From positions 62,001 through 126,000 of the forward strand of contig NZ_OBDO01000002.1 in the NCBI RefSeq assembly GCF_900215145.1: a stretch of 64,000 nucleotides of DNA. The letters run 5' to 3'. The position numbers were made by a program, and so were the translations under genes. This DNA comes from Geodermatophilus sabuli (GTDB taxonomy: Bacteria > Actinomycetota > Actinomycetes > Mycobacteriales > Geodermatophilaceae). Under the pieces are notes generated by a model. It saw only the letters and a list, made by a program, of their open reading frames with translations. It was not told the DNA's origin and made no database searches. Below, in pieces: positions 54,476 through 64,000 of this stretch (position 1 is the first letter of the stretch; each line of letters starts with the position of its first letter).

Positions 54476-54927
54476 CCACCGCAGCCGAGGGCCGCGAGCG
54501 GCGGGACGTCGGGCGGGCGGTCGCCGAGGACGCCCCGGTCTTCGTCATCTCGGTGGCCGCCGAGCTCGCGGGCATGCACGCGCAGACCCTGCGCCAGTAC
54601 GACCGGCTGGGCCTGGTGAGTCCCGGGCGCACGCCCGGGGGCGGCCGGCGGTACAGCCCGCGCGACGTCGCCCTGCTGCGGGAGGTCCAGCGCCTCTCGC
54701 AGGAGGACGGCGTCAACCTGGCCGGCATCAAGCGGATCATCGACCTCGAGTCGCAGGTGGAGGCGCTGCAGCAGCGGGTGCAGGAGCTGCTGAGCGAGCT
54801 GGAGGTGTCCGAGACCCGGCGGATCGCGGCCGAGTCGGCGTTGCGGGCCGGCTACGGCCGTGACCTCGTGCCGCTGCGGCCCGCCACCTCGGCGCTGGTC
54901 GTCTGGCGTCCCGGGCGGCAGCGGTGA
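54472..54927 (+). CDS. hspR: Heat-shock repressor HspR (MerR family)
   Basis: Protein of 151 aa from GTG 54472. The MerR-type helix-turn-helix reads [56 protein letters not shown] (described by segment, about 23-78), the usual HspR length without a long effector domain, followed by a coiled-coil tail. It represses dnaK and clpB at HAIR sites with DnaK as sensor of free chaperone. Overlaps both neighbours by 4 nt. Confidence 0.97.
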   Translation: MTTAAEGRERRDVGRAVAEDAPVFVISVAAELAGMHAQTLRQYDRLGLVSPGRTPGGGRRYSPRDVALLREVQRLSQEDGVNLAGIKRIIDLESQVEALQQRVQELLSELEVSETRRIAAESALRAGYGRDLVPLRPATSALVVWRPGRQR

Positions 54928-55418
54928 GCGACGCCGGCGTGCGCGAGGCGATCGTGCACGTGGAGCGGGAGATCGCGCTGCTGCTGCGCCGGTCCCGCGC
55001 GATGTCGGCCCGGCTCTCCCGCGAGCTGCACCCCGACCTGGACGGCTCGGCCTACGGCCTGCTGGTCCTCCTGGAGGACGCCGGTCCGCTACGCGCCAGC
55101 GACCTGGTCGCCCGGCTCGGCCTGGACAAGAGCACGGTGAGCCGGCAGATCGGCTCCCTCGTCGACCTCGGCCTGGTCACCCGGGAGCCAGACCCCGCCG
55201 ACGGCCGCGCCCAGGTGCTGCGCACCTCGGCCGAGGGCGCCGCCCGGCTCTCGCGCATCCGCGACGCCCGCCGGGCCCGCTGGGAGGCCGACCTCGCCGA
55301 CTGGCCGGTGGAGGACGTCGCGGTCCTGGGCGACCTCCTCGGCCGGCTCAACCGCCTCGGTGAGGCCCGCGACGCCGACGTCGTCGCCGACGCCGGAGAG
55401 GGCGCGTCCCGCCGCTGA
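54924..55418 (+). CDS. MarR-family regulator cotranscribed with the dnaK operon
   Basis: Protein of 164 aa starting GTG inside the hspR stop (GTGA). Typical MarR winged helix: LLVLLEDAGPLRASDLVARLGLDKSTVSRQIGSLVDLGLVTREPDPADGRAQVL (about 38-90). It is the last gene of the chaperone operon and is followed by a terminator inside its stop region. A MarR gene in this place is unusual; it may sense oxidants or link heat shock to another regulon. No Cys is evident in the DNA-binding half. Confidence 0.88.
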   Translation: MSDAGVREAIVHVEREIALLLRRSRAMSARLSRELHPDLDGSAYGLLVLLEDAGPLRASDLVARLGLDKSTVSRQIGSLVDLGLVTREPDPADGRAQVLRTSAEGAARLSRIRDARRARWEADLADWPVEDVAVLGDLLGRLNRLGEARDADVVADAGEGASRR

Positions 55419-55429
55419 GCAGCGGCGGG
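55408..55429 (+). terminator. Terminator overlapping the stop of the marR gene
   Basis: Perfect 9-bp stem CCCGCCGCT (55408-55416) with 55421-55429 and a 4-nt loop; the TGA stop (55416-55418) lies within it. It closes the dnaK operon. Confidence 0.6.
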
Positions 55430-55522
55430 CGGGCACGCCGGCAGGCCGGCGCGTCTCGCCGCCGCGCGCGGTACCCCGCCAGACACCTGCGTCCTGGGCG
55501 GGGGGTTCGCTGCGTCACAACA

Positions 55523-55570
55523 GTTGCAGACCGCAACCAACCGACTGTATGGTTGCGGTCTACAAGCAAC
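55523..55570. promoter_or_regulatory. Promoter with nested MarR operators
   Basis: A 12-bp perfect inverted repeat AGACCGCAACCA (55528-55539) / 55550-55561, plus GTTGC-N5-GCAAC (55523-55537) and GTTGC-N9-GCAAC (55552-55570). The -35 TTGCAG (55524-55529) and -10 TATGGT (55548-55553, 18-bp spacer) are inside this, so binding of the adjacent MarR protein would block RNA polymerase. Confidence 0.65.
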
Positions 55571-55588
55571 ATCGTGGCGAGGAGCCCC

Positions 55589-56062
55589 GTGCCCATCACC
55601 CCCCAGACCCGCGACCGGCTGACCGCCGGCGTGGCTCGCATCGTCCGCAGCGGCCGCCACCTCAGCGTCCGCGCCGCCGACGCCCTCTACGGGGACCTGC
55701 CGTCCTACGGCTGGGCGCTGCTCGTGCCGCTCCAGCAGGACGGCGAACAGCGCTGCAGTGCCCTGGCCGCGCGGGCCGGCGTGGACGTCTCCGTGGCCAG
55801 CCGCCAGCTGGCCGTCCTCGAGCGCTCCGGGTACGTGGCGCGCCGTGCCGACCCGGACGACGGCCGGGCCAGCCTCATGTACCTGACCGAGGCCGGCGCG
55901 GCCGCCCTCGCCGGGACCCGCGCCCTGCGCGCGGAGTGGGCGCAGACCGCGCTGGCGGGCTGGGACGAGTCCGACGCCCGCCGGCTCAGCGACCTGCTCG
56001 AGCGCCTCGCCACAGACCTGGACGCCTCCGCCGCCGCAGGCGCCTCCCGGACCGCCTCGTGA
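55589..56062 (+). CDS. MarR-family repressor of an adjacent multidrug exporter
   Basis: Protein of 157 aa from GTG 55589, with GCGAGGAG upstream (an in-frame ATG at 55553 lies in the operator). The winged helix reads CSALAARAGVDVSVASRQLAVLERSGYVARRADPDDGRASLMYLT (about 60-105). It is directly upstream of the MFS exporter gene; nested operator repeats at the promoter suggest autoregulation and control of the exporter. Ligand unknown. Confidence 0.9.
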   Translation: MPITPQTRDRLTAGVARIVRSGRHLSVRAADALYGDLPSYGWALLVPLQQDGEQRCSALAARAGVDVSVASRQLAVLERSGYVARRADPDDGRASLMYLTEAGAAALAGTRALRAEWAQTALAGWDESDARRLSDLLERLATDLDASAAAGASRTAS

Positions 56063-56130
56063 GCGGTCCCGCCGGCTCACCCGGCTCCCTCTCGCCCACC
56101 TCTTCCCGACCTGAACCGTCCAGGAGCACT

Positions 56131-57720
56131 GTGACCAGCACCCTCGAACCCCGCGTCGCGGCGGCCGTCGACGTCGCCCCCGTCGAGCAGCAGGGCGGGA
56201 TGACGCACCGGCAGATCCTCTCGGCGCTGTCCGGCATGTTGCTGGCGATGTTCGTGGCCTTCCTGTCCTCGACCGTCGTCTCCAACGCGCTGCCCACGAT
56301 CATCACCGAGCTGCGCGGCACCCAGGGGCAGTACACCTGGGTGGTCACCGCGACCCTGCTGGCCTCGACCGCGTCGACGCCTGTCTGGGGCAAGTTCGCG
56401 GACCTGTTCAGCAAGAAGCTGCTGATCCAGATCTCGATCGTCATCTTCATCGTCGGCTCGATGCTCGCCGGCCTGTCCCAGTCGGTGGACAGCCTCATCG
56501 CCTGGCGGGTGCTCCAGGGCCTCGGCCTCGGTGGCATCCAGGCGCTCATGCAGATCGCGATGGCCGCGATGATCAGCCCCCGGGAGCGGGGCCGGTACTC
56601 CGGCCTCATCGGCGCGGTCATGGCCGTGGCCACGGTCGGCGGCCCGCTCATCGGCGGCGTCCTCGTGGACACCAGCTGGCTGGGCTGGCGCTCGGTGTTC
56701 TACGTCGGCGTCCCGTTCGCCGTCGTCGCGCTGGTCCTGCTGCAGCGCACGCTGCACCTGCCGGTCACCAAGCGGAAGGTGCGCATCGACTACCTCGGCG
56801 CGACCTTCCTGACCGCCGGTGTCTCGACGCTGCTCATCTGGGTGACGCTGGCCGGCGGCACGTTCGCCTGGTGGTCGGTGGAGACCGTGCTGTTCGTCAC
56901 CGGCGGTGTCCTGGCCATCGTGGCGTTCGTCGTCACCGAGCTGCGGCACCCCGAGCCGATCGTGCCGCTGCGGCTGTTCCGCGACCGGACGACGACGCTG
57001 GCCATCGTCGCCAGCATCGCGATCGGCGTCGCGATGTTCGGGTCATCGGTCTTCCTGGGCCAGTACCTGCAGATCTCCCGCGGCTACTCCCCGACGGCGG
57101 CCGGCCTGCTCACCATCCCGATGGTCGGCGGCCTGCTCATCTCCTCCACCGTCTCCGGCATCCTCATCACCCGCTTCGGCCGGTGGAAGGCCTACCTGGT
57201 CGCCGGATCGGTGCTCGTGGTGGTCGGCTTCGGGCTGCTGTCGACGATCGACCACGAGACGAACATGGCCCTGCTCGGCGTCTTCCTCTTCGTCCTGGGC
57301 GTCGGCATCGGCATGACCATGCAGAACCTGGTGCTGGCGGTGCAGAACACCGTCGCCGCCCGTGACCTGGGAGCGGCGAGCTCTGCGGTGGCGTTCTTCC
57401 GCAGCCTCGGCGGCACGATCGGGGTCTCGGTCCTGGGTGCGGTGCTCAGCAGCCGGGTCGGCGACCTGATCGCCGAAGGGCTGGCCGGCGTCCCGGGTGC
57501 CGAGCAGGCCGCGGCGTCCGGCGACGTGGGGCTGGCCGACCTGGCCGACGCGCCACCGGCGATCCGGACGCTGATCGAGGTGTCCTACGGCGACGCCACC
57601 GGGCGGATCTTCGCGATCTCCGCGGTGCTGGCCGTGGTCGCGGTGGCCGTGATCGTCTTCATCCGCGAGGTCGCCCTGAGCACCGAGAGCGGCGAGGAGC
57701 GCCTGCGCGCCGGGAGGTGA
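56131..57720 (+). CDS. MFS multidrug exporter, DHA2 type (14 TM)
   Basis: Protein of 529 aa from GTG 56131, which has CAGGAG upstream; an earlier GTG at 56059 overlaps the marR stop but lacks such a site. About 14 membrane helices. Motifs: FLSSTVVSNALPTIITEL (helix 1, DHA2 motif), ASTPVWGKFADLFSKK, and GGPLIGGVLVD (drug/H+ antiport motif C). It probably expels toxic compounds under control of the upstream MarR protein. Confidence 0.93.
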   Translation: MTSTLEPRVAAAVDVAPVEQQGGMTHRQILSALSGMLLAMFVAFLSSTVVSNALPTIITELRGTQGQYTWVVTATLLASTASTPVWGKFADLFSKKLLIQISIVIFIVGSMLAGLSQSVDSLIAWRVLQGLGLGGIQALMQIAMAAMISPRERGRYSGLIGAVMAVATVGGPLIGGVLVDTSWLGWRSVFYVGVPFAVVALVLLQRTLHLPVTKRKVRIDYLGATFLTAGVSTLLIWVTLAGGTFAWWSVETVLFVTGGVLAIVAFVVTELRHPEPIVPLRLFRDRTTTLAIVASIAIGVAMFGSSVFLGQYLQISRGYSPTAAGLLTIPMVGGLLISSTVSGILITRFGRWKAYLVAGSVLVVVGFGLLSTIDHETNMALLGVFLFVLGVGIGMTMQNLVLAVQNTVAARDLGAASSAVAFFRSLGGTIGVSVLGAVLSSRVGDLIAEGLAGVPGAEQAAASGDVGLADLADAPPAIRTLIEVSYGDATGRIFAISAVLAVVAVAVIVFIREVALSTESGEERLRAGR

Positions 57721-57787
57721 CCAGGAGCCCCGTCCTCCCGGCCCTCCGCCCGCTCGGGACGGGGCCGCGGCGGGACGCTGCTGGGCC

Positions 57788-57823
57788 ACGGCGGCCCGCT
57801 CCCACCCGGGAGCGGGCCGCCGT
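57788..57823. terminator. Bidirectional terminator between exporter and osmC
   Basis: Perfect 16-bp stem (57788-57803 with 57808-57823) with a 4-nt loop ACCC, between two converging genes. One of the strongest hairpins in the window. Confidence 0.85.
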
Positions 57824-57830
57824 CGTCGTC

Positions 57831-58268
57831 TCAGCTGTCGAGCGCGGCGTCCAGGGTGATGTCGACGCCGGCCAGGGCCTTGCTCACCGGGCAGCCGACC
57901 TTCGCCGCCTGGGCGGCCTTGTCGAAGCCGGCGGCGTCGAGGCCGTCGACCTCGCCGCGGACGGTGAGCGTGATCGTGGTGATGGTGGGCGCGCCGTCCT
58001 TCTGGCCGAGGGTGACGTCGGCGGACACCTCGAGCGCCTGCGGAGTGCCCCCGGCCTTGCCGATCTCGCTGGACAGCGCCATCGCGAAACAGGCCGAGTG
58101 GGCGGCGGCGATCAGTTCCTCGGGGCTGGTGGTGCCGCCGGCGTCCTCGGCCGTGCGCTTGGGGAACGACACCTCGTACGTGCCGATCTTGGAGCTGGAG
58201 AGCTCGACCTGGCCGGACCCCTCCATGAGGGTCCCGTTCCAGGCGGTGCGAGCGCTGCGGGTGGGCAT
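57831..58268 (-). CDS. OsmC/Ohr-family peroxiredoxin
   Basis: Protein of 145 aa from the ATG at 58266-58268, with GAGGAGGTCGC upstream. Two conserved redox cysteines are present: HSACFAMALSSEIG and KVGCPVSKAL. It reduces organic hydroperoxides; the PEELIAAAHSACFAMAL pattern is nearer OsmC than Ohr. The OhrR-like regulator gene lies 67 nt upstream on the same strand. Confidence 0.92.
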   Translation of the reverse strand: MPTRSARTAWNGTLMEGSGQVELSSSKIGTYEVSFPKRTAEDAGGTTSPEELIAAAHSACFAMALSSEIGKAGGTPQALEVSADVTLGQKDGAPTITTITLTVRGEVDGLDAAGFDKAAQAAKVGCPVSKALAGVDITLDAALDS

Positions 58269-58335
58269 GCGACCTCCTCGGTTGGCTGCGCACCACGCTC
58301 GCCTACCCGGGCGGTCGCGCGCAACCGCCCGGGGG

Positions 58336-58779
58336 TCAGTGCCCGCCGACCCGCTCGGTGACCAGTTGCAGCTTCGCCTTGAGGTCGGCGAACTCCTGGC
58401 GGTCCAGGTCGAGGGCGCAGATGATCTCGCCGGAGATGGAATCGGCCTTGTCGCGCAGCGCGCGGCCGGCATCGGTCAGGGAGATGGACACCGAACGCTC
58501 GTCCTCGACCCGGCGGTGCCGGGTGACCAGACCGGCGGAGGTGAGCCGCTTGAGCAGCGGGGAGAGCGTGCCGCTGTCCAGGGACAGCCGCGCCCCGAGC
58601 TGGCCGACGGTCTGGTTGTCGGACTCCCAGAGCAGCATCATCACGAGGTACTGCGGGTAGGTGAGGCCGATCGCGTCGAGCAGGGGGCGGTAGCGCGCCG
58701 TCATCGCCCGGGAGGCGGCGTAGAGCGCGAAGCAGAGTTGGTCCTCGAGGACCGCGCTCGGTGCCGGCAGACGCGTCAT
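58336..58779 (-). CDS. OhrR-like MarR-family peroxide regulator
   Basis: Protein of 147 aa from the ATG at 58777-58779. The N-terminal DQLCFALYAASRAM carries the single reactive Cys16 of OhrR-type regulators that is oxidised by organic peroxide, releasing the operator. The winged helix is QTVGQLGARLSLDSGTLSPLLKRLTSAGLVTRHRRVEDERS. It is next to the osmC gene, its likely target. Confidence 0.92.
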   Translation of the reverse strand: MTRLPAPSAVLEDQLCFALYAASRAMTARYRPLLDAIGLTYPQYLVMMLLWESDNQTVGQLGARLSLDSGTLSPLLKRLTSAGLVTRHRRVEDERSVSISLTDAGRALRDKADSISGEIICALDLDRQEFADLKAKLQLVTERVGGH

Positions 58780-58883
58780 CCCCAGGAGTCTAGGCCGCCG
58801 CGTCCGGGCGCCACGGGGAGTTGCTCCTGATCGACCCGGCCGGGGGAGGACCTGCGGTACTTGCACCGGAGGGGCGCAGCCAG

Positions 58884-58904
58884 GTTGAGTGGAACAGACT
58901 CAAC
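58884..58904. promoter_or_regulatory. HspR binding site (HAIR) upstream of clpB
   Basis: GTTGAGT-N7-ACTCAAC, a perfect 7-bp inverted repeat with the 7-bp spacer of HAIR elements. It is a better palindrome than the dnaK site, suggesting tighter repression of clpB. Confidence 0.85.
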
Positions 58905-58916
58905 CCCGTCCGCGTT
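58891..58916 (+). promoter_or_regulatory. SigH/SigR-type promoter of clpB
   Basis: GGAAC (58891-58895), 18 nt, GTT (58914-58916). The -35 half is the spacer of the HAIR site, so HspR bound there would compete directly with the sigma factor. The leader to the ATG is about 55 nt. Confidence 0.6.
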
Positions 58917-58978
58917 GGACGGGACGAGAACCACGGCCGGAGTCCCCGGCCCACGCGGAGAGGACCTCCTCACAGACC

Positions 58979-61564
<2,586 letters not shown>

Positions 61565-61582
61565 GCCAGGGCTCCTCTCCCC

Positions 61583-61629
61583 ACGCCGTCGGGCCCGCCG
61601 TCCTCCCCGGACGGCGGGCCCGACGGCGT
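61583..61629 (+). terminator. 21-bp perfect hairpin terminator after clpB
   Basis: Arms 61583-61603 and 61609-61629 pair fully with a 5-nt loop (TCCCC), 18 nt after the clpB stop. Confidence 0.88.
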
Positions 61630-61748
61630 CCTCGGGTGGGGTCCGGTCCCTACCGATCCGGTCTCGAAACGTCCCGGCTCCTGGCTCCCGCCCCGGCCGT
61701 GGACGACCATCTGCGCCGAGACCGGGGGACGAGGACAGGAGCGCGCAG

Positions 61749-62444
61749 ATGACGTCAGGTCAGGGCGGTCAGGGTGGGTGGGGCGCTCAGGAGCCTCAGC
61801 AGGGCGGTCAGGGTGGGTGGGGCGCTCAGGAGCCCCAGCAGGGCTGGCAGCCCCCGCCTCAGCAGGGCTGGCAGGCGCCACCCCAGCAGGGGTGGCAGGC
61901 GCCGCCGCCGCAGCAGGGCTGGCAGCAACCGCCGGGGCAGTACGGCTACGCGCCGGCGCCGTCGGCCCCCGGGCACGCGCCGCAGGAGGCCCCGCCGCGC
62001 CCGGACGCGGTCCGTTTCGGCATCGGCGCCTTCATCGCGAACCTCGTCCTCGGCCTGGTCGGGTCGATCATCACGTTCTCGAGCATGGACAGCCTGCTCG
62101 ACGCCGAGCTGGCGCGGCAGGGGGTCACGGTCTCGGAGGACGCCCTCCAGGCCGTCATCACCGTGAGCGCCGTCCTCGGCCTGCTGATCGTGGCGCTCCA
62201 GGCGTTGTTCATCTGGTTCGCCTGGAACGGGCGCAACTGGGCGCGGATCGTCCTGTTGGTCCTCGGTGCGTTCGGGATCATCGGCGGCCTGACCGCGCTG
62301 ACCCAGCCGACCACCGGCTTCCTCTCCGCCCTCTCGGTCTGCCAGATGCTGCTGCTGATCGTCGGCGTCGTGCTGCTGGCCCGGCGGTCGTCGAGCGAGT
62401 GGTACCGGACCATGGGCTGGCGCCGCGCCGCGGGCCTGCGCTGA
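61749..62444 (+). CDS. Q/G/P-rich membrane protein with N-terminal repeats
   Basis: Protein of 231 aa. About 85 cytoplasmic residues are low-complexity: two exact 13-residue units QGGQGGWGAQEPQ and a series of QQGWQ-PPP blocks. These are followed by four membrane helices (about 95-215: FGIGAFIANLVLGLVGSII, ALQAVITVSAVLGLLIVALQALFIWFAW, NWARIVLLVLGAFGIIGGL, LLLIVGVVLLA) and a basic end. It looks like a membrane protein with a phase-separating or protein-binding tail; no family was recognised. Confidence 0.85.
   Translation: MTSGQGGQGGWGAQEPQQGGQGGWGAQEPQQGWQPPPQQGWQAPPQQGWQAPPPQQGWQQPPGQYGYAPAPSAPGHAPQEAPPRPDAVRFGIGAFIANLVLGLVGSIITFSSMDSLLDAELARQGVTVSEDALQAVITVSAVLGLLIVALQALFIWFAWNGRNWARIVLLVLGAFGIIGGLTALTQPTTGFLSALSVCQMLLLIVGVVLLARRSSSEWYRTMGWRRAAGLR
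61761..61838 (+). repeat. Two tandem 39-bp units in the Q-rich gene
   Basis: Units 61761-61799 and 61800-61838 differ at one base (CCT/CCC). They encode the same 13 residues (QGGQGGWGAQEPQ) twice, so this is a recent in-frame duplication. Confidence 0.85.
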
Positions 62445-62556
62445 CCGCCGGCCCGGCCGGCATCCCACCACCGATCGGGGTGCCGGCCGGGCCTCGCCCG
62501 GGGCCGGAGACGGCCCGGGGAGAATGGCCGCGCCCGACCCGAAGGAGCTCCATCCC

Positions 62557-63210
62557 GTGACGCGCACCCCCGCCCGCAGCGCACTGCTCGCCGCTGCGAC
62601 GGCGCTGGTCGTCCTGCTGGCCGGCTGCGGCTCCGGCGACTCCGCGGAGGGCTCGGCAGCACAGCCCGGGTCGGCGGCCGCCACCACCGCCGCGGAGGCC
62701 CCCGTGGCCACGGGCCCGTTCGGTGCCGGCTGCGGGGCGCTGCCCCCCGAGGGCGAGGGCAGCCTCGCCGGCATGGCCGACGACCTGCTGGCCACCGCTG
62801 TGTCCAACAACCCGGTGCTGTCCAACCTCATGGTCACCCTGCACATGGCGACCCTCGTCGACTCGCTCAACACGACCGAGGACCTCACCGTTCTCGCGCC
62901 GGTGAACCAGGCCTACGAGGCGGTGCCGGCCGAGATGCTGGACCCGCTGCTGGCCGACACCCCGCGGCTGACCGAGCTGATCACCCACCACGTGGTCCCC
63001 GGCCGGCTGGGCCCGGACGAGCTCGCCGGCACGCACACCACGCTCAGCGGCGGCCAGGTCACGGTCGAGGGCTCGGGGGAGTCGTTCATGATCACCGCCG
63101 ACCAGACGCTCGTCGGCGCCACCGGCGCCACGGTGGTCTGCGGCAACGTGCAGACGGCGAACGCGACCGTCTACCTCATCGACCAGGTGCTCACCCCACC
63201 GGCCGACTGA
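62557..63210 (+). CDS. Fasciclin-domain secreted lipoprotein (MPT70-like)
   Basis: Protein of 217 aa from GTG 62557 (GAAGGAG upstream). Signal peptide with lipobox LAGC at about residue 22-25 anchors it outside the cell. A fasciclin (FAS1) domain (about 70-215) shows the H1/H2 motifs: LTVLAPVNQAYEAVPAE and GATVVCGNVQTANATVYLIDQVL. Relatives such as MPT70/MPB70 in mycobacteria mediate adhesion or interaction at the cell surface. No operon partner. Confidence 0.92.
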   Translation: MTRTPARSALLAAATALVVLLAGCGSGDSAEGSAAQPGSAAATTAAEAPVATGPFGAGCGALPPEGEGSLAGMADDLLATAVSNNPVLSNLMVTLHMATLVDSLNTTEDLTVLAPVNQAYEAVPAEMLDPLLADTPRLTELITHHVVPGRLGPDELAGTHTTLSGGQVTVEGSGESFMITADQTLVGATGATVVCGNVQTANATVYLIDQVLTPPAD

Positions 63211-63212
63211 GG

Positions 63213-63674
63213 TCAGTTGCGGCGGGCGATCGCGGTCGTCAGGGCGGTCGCGAACGCCGTCCACGCGGCGTAGGGCGCGAGCACCGCGGCGGCCGGGCCG
63301 CTCACCGTCGACGCGCGGCGGACCAGGTCCACCGTCGAGGCGGTGAGGACGGCGGCCTCGGCGGCGGCCAGCCACGGCCGGTGGGCCCGGAAGAACAGCG
63401 GGGTCCAAGCGGTGTTGAGGGCCAGGTTGAGCGCGTAGGCGCGGGCGAAGGGCCGGCCCCGGTCCCCCAGGCGGTCGAGCACCTCCCCGGCGGCCCACGC
63501 CGTCCCGGCGTACAGGCCGGTCCAGACGATGCCGAAGGTCTGCGGCGGCGGGTACCAGGCGGGCTTGTCGAGGCGGCGGAACCACCGGCTGTCGGGGTCG
63601 GTGGCCAGCCCACCGAGGACGGCGGCGGCCAGTGGTCCCGCGGCGGCGGCGAGACGGGTGCGGGAGACGGGCAT
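63213..63674 (-). CDS. TspO/MBR-family membrane protein
   Basis: Protein of 153 aa from the ATG at 63672-63674, five membrane helices. The WYPPPQTFGIVWTGLYAGTAWAAGEVL region, with conserved Trp/Tyr, is the tryptophan-rich sensory protein signature; the second half has LNTAWTPLFFRAHRPWLAAAEA. TspO proteins bind porphyrins and cholesterol-like ligands and often relate to stress. It converges with the fasciclin gene, whose stop lies 2 nt away. Confidence 0.88.
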   Translation of the reverse strand: MPVSRTRLAAAAGPLAAAVLGGLATDPDSRWFRRLDKPAWYPPPQTFGIVWTGLYAGTAWAAGEVLDRLGDRGRPFARAYALNLALNTAWTPLFFRAHRPWLAAAEAAVLTASTVDLVRRASTVSGPAAAVLAPYAAWTAFATALTTAIARRN

Positions 63675-63694
63675 GGCCGCATCGTGGCCCTCAG

Positions 63695-63700
63695 TAGGGT
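63695..63700 (+). promoter_or_regulatory. -10 element of a leaderless pyrE promoter
   Basis: TAGGGT with 7 nt to the ATG at 63708, the same spacing and the same absence of a ribosome site as for dcd. Confidence 0.5.
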
Positions 63701-63707
63701 CGGGCGC

Positions 63708-64000
63708 ATGAGAGAGGACCCTGTCCCCGCCCGCCCCTCGTCCCTCGGGGCGGGCCCCCGGGACGGGGCCGCCCACCCTGATCGGAACCGCCTGCTGGAG
63801 TTGATCGTCGAGCTCGCGGTGGTGCACGGCCGGGTGACGCTCTCGTCGGGGCGCGAGGCCGACTGGTACATCGACATGCGCCGGCTGACCCTGCACCACG
63901 AGGGCGCGCCCCTGGTCGGGCGGGTGATGCGGCAGCTGACCGGCGACCTGCGCTACGACGTCGTCGGCGGGCTCACCCTGGGCGCCGACCCGGTCGCCAC
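63708..64000 (+). CDS. pyrE: Orotate phosphoribosyltransferase, N-terminal part (runs off window)
   Basis: 97 residues are visible and the frame is open at the window end. MREDPVPARPSSL, then LLELIVELAVVHGRVTLSSGREADWYIDMRRLTLHHEGAPLVGRVM matches PyrE: the SSGREADWYIDMR strand is the family signature, and GGLTLGADPVA leads into the PRPP site beyond the end. It makes orotidine 5-phosphate from orotate and PRPP. The N-terminus carries about 20 extra residues. Likely leaderless. Confidence 0.94.
   Translation, partial: MREDPVPARPSSLGAGPRDGAAHPDRNRLLELIVELAVVHGRVTLSSGREADWYIDMRRLTLHHEGAPLVGRVMRQLTGDLRYDVVGGLTLGADPVA

Overview
The window is a very GC-rich, gene-dense bacterial chromosome segment. 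Many starts are GTG, neighbouring genes often join by 4-nt GTGA overlaps, and an HspR-type heat-shock operon and F420-type enzymes are present. Together these point to an actinobacterium. Family make-up and small-protein style suggest Geodermatophilaceae (Blastococcus/Modestobacter/Geodermatophilus), but that genus-level guess is inference. No rRNA, CRISPR array, phage or insertion sequence was seen; there is one tRNA (Gly, anticodon CCC).

Layout. 1-2.3 kb: 3' end of a 2-oxoacid dehydrogenase E2 gene, an AGE-family sugar isomerase and an SRPBCC protein. 2.3-8.5 kb: a complete fructose phosphotransferase locus (HPr, EIIABC, 1-phosphofructokinase and DeoR-type FruR on the minus strand, with EI divergent). 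8.6-16.1 kb: a 48-aa protein, a decayed DUF4396 gene, a GGDEF sensor, a tannase-family lipoprotein divergent from an IclR regulator, and a tyrosine phosphatase pair. 16.2-22.3 kb: 3-hydroxybutyrate dehydrogenase divergent from an MHS transporter, then an ABC exporter with its two-component system. 22.4-33.3 kb: small disordered proteins, a FadE5-like acyl-CoA dehydrogenase, a DUF1326/DUF2182 membrane pair, an AtzG-like/amidase pair, TetR, an F420-type oxidoreductase and ribokinase. 33.4-44 kb: methyltransferase plus type III polyketide synthase, a DevR/DevS-like two-component system with a universal stress protein, a PrmC-like methylase, tRNA-Gly, and a large hybrid kinase beside a soluble chemoreceptor-like protein and a PAS protein. 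44-49 kb: dcd, an MFS transporter, and a membrane iron-sulfur oxidoreductase. 49.1-50.4 kb: a possible small mobile cassette carrying an AbiEi/DUF559-like gene. 50.4-61.6 kb: dnaK-grpE-dnaJ-hspR-marR, a MarR/drug exporter pair, OsmC/OhrR-like genes and clpB. 61.7-64 kb: a Q-rich membrane protein, fasciclin lipoprotein, TspO and the start of pyrE.

Regulation readable from the DNA. dnaK and clpB each carry an HspR (HAIR) site, and each also has a GGAAC-N18-GTT match to a SigH/SigR-type promoter, so the two chaperone loci look co-controlled by repressor and stress sigma factor. dcd and pyrE look leaderless. A short repeat family starting GAAGGACCCC sits directly at gene stop codons.

The strongest candidates for something undescribed are the direct-repeat-bounded AbiEi/DUF559 cassette (49144-50386), the stop-codon-anchored repeat family, and the DUF1326-DUF2182 membrane pair.
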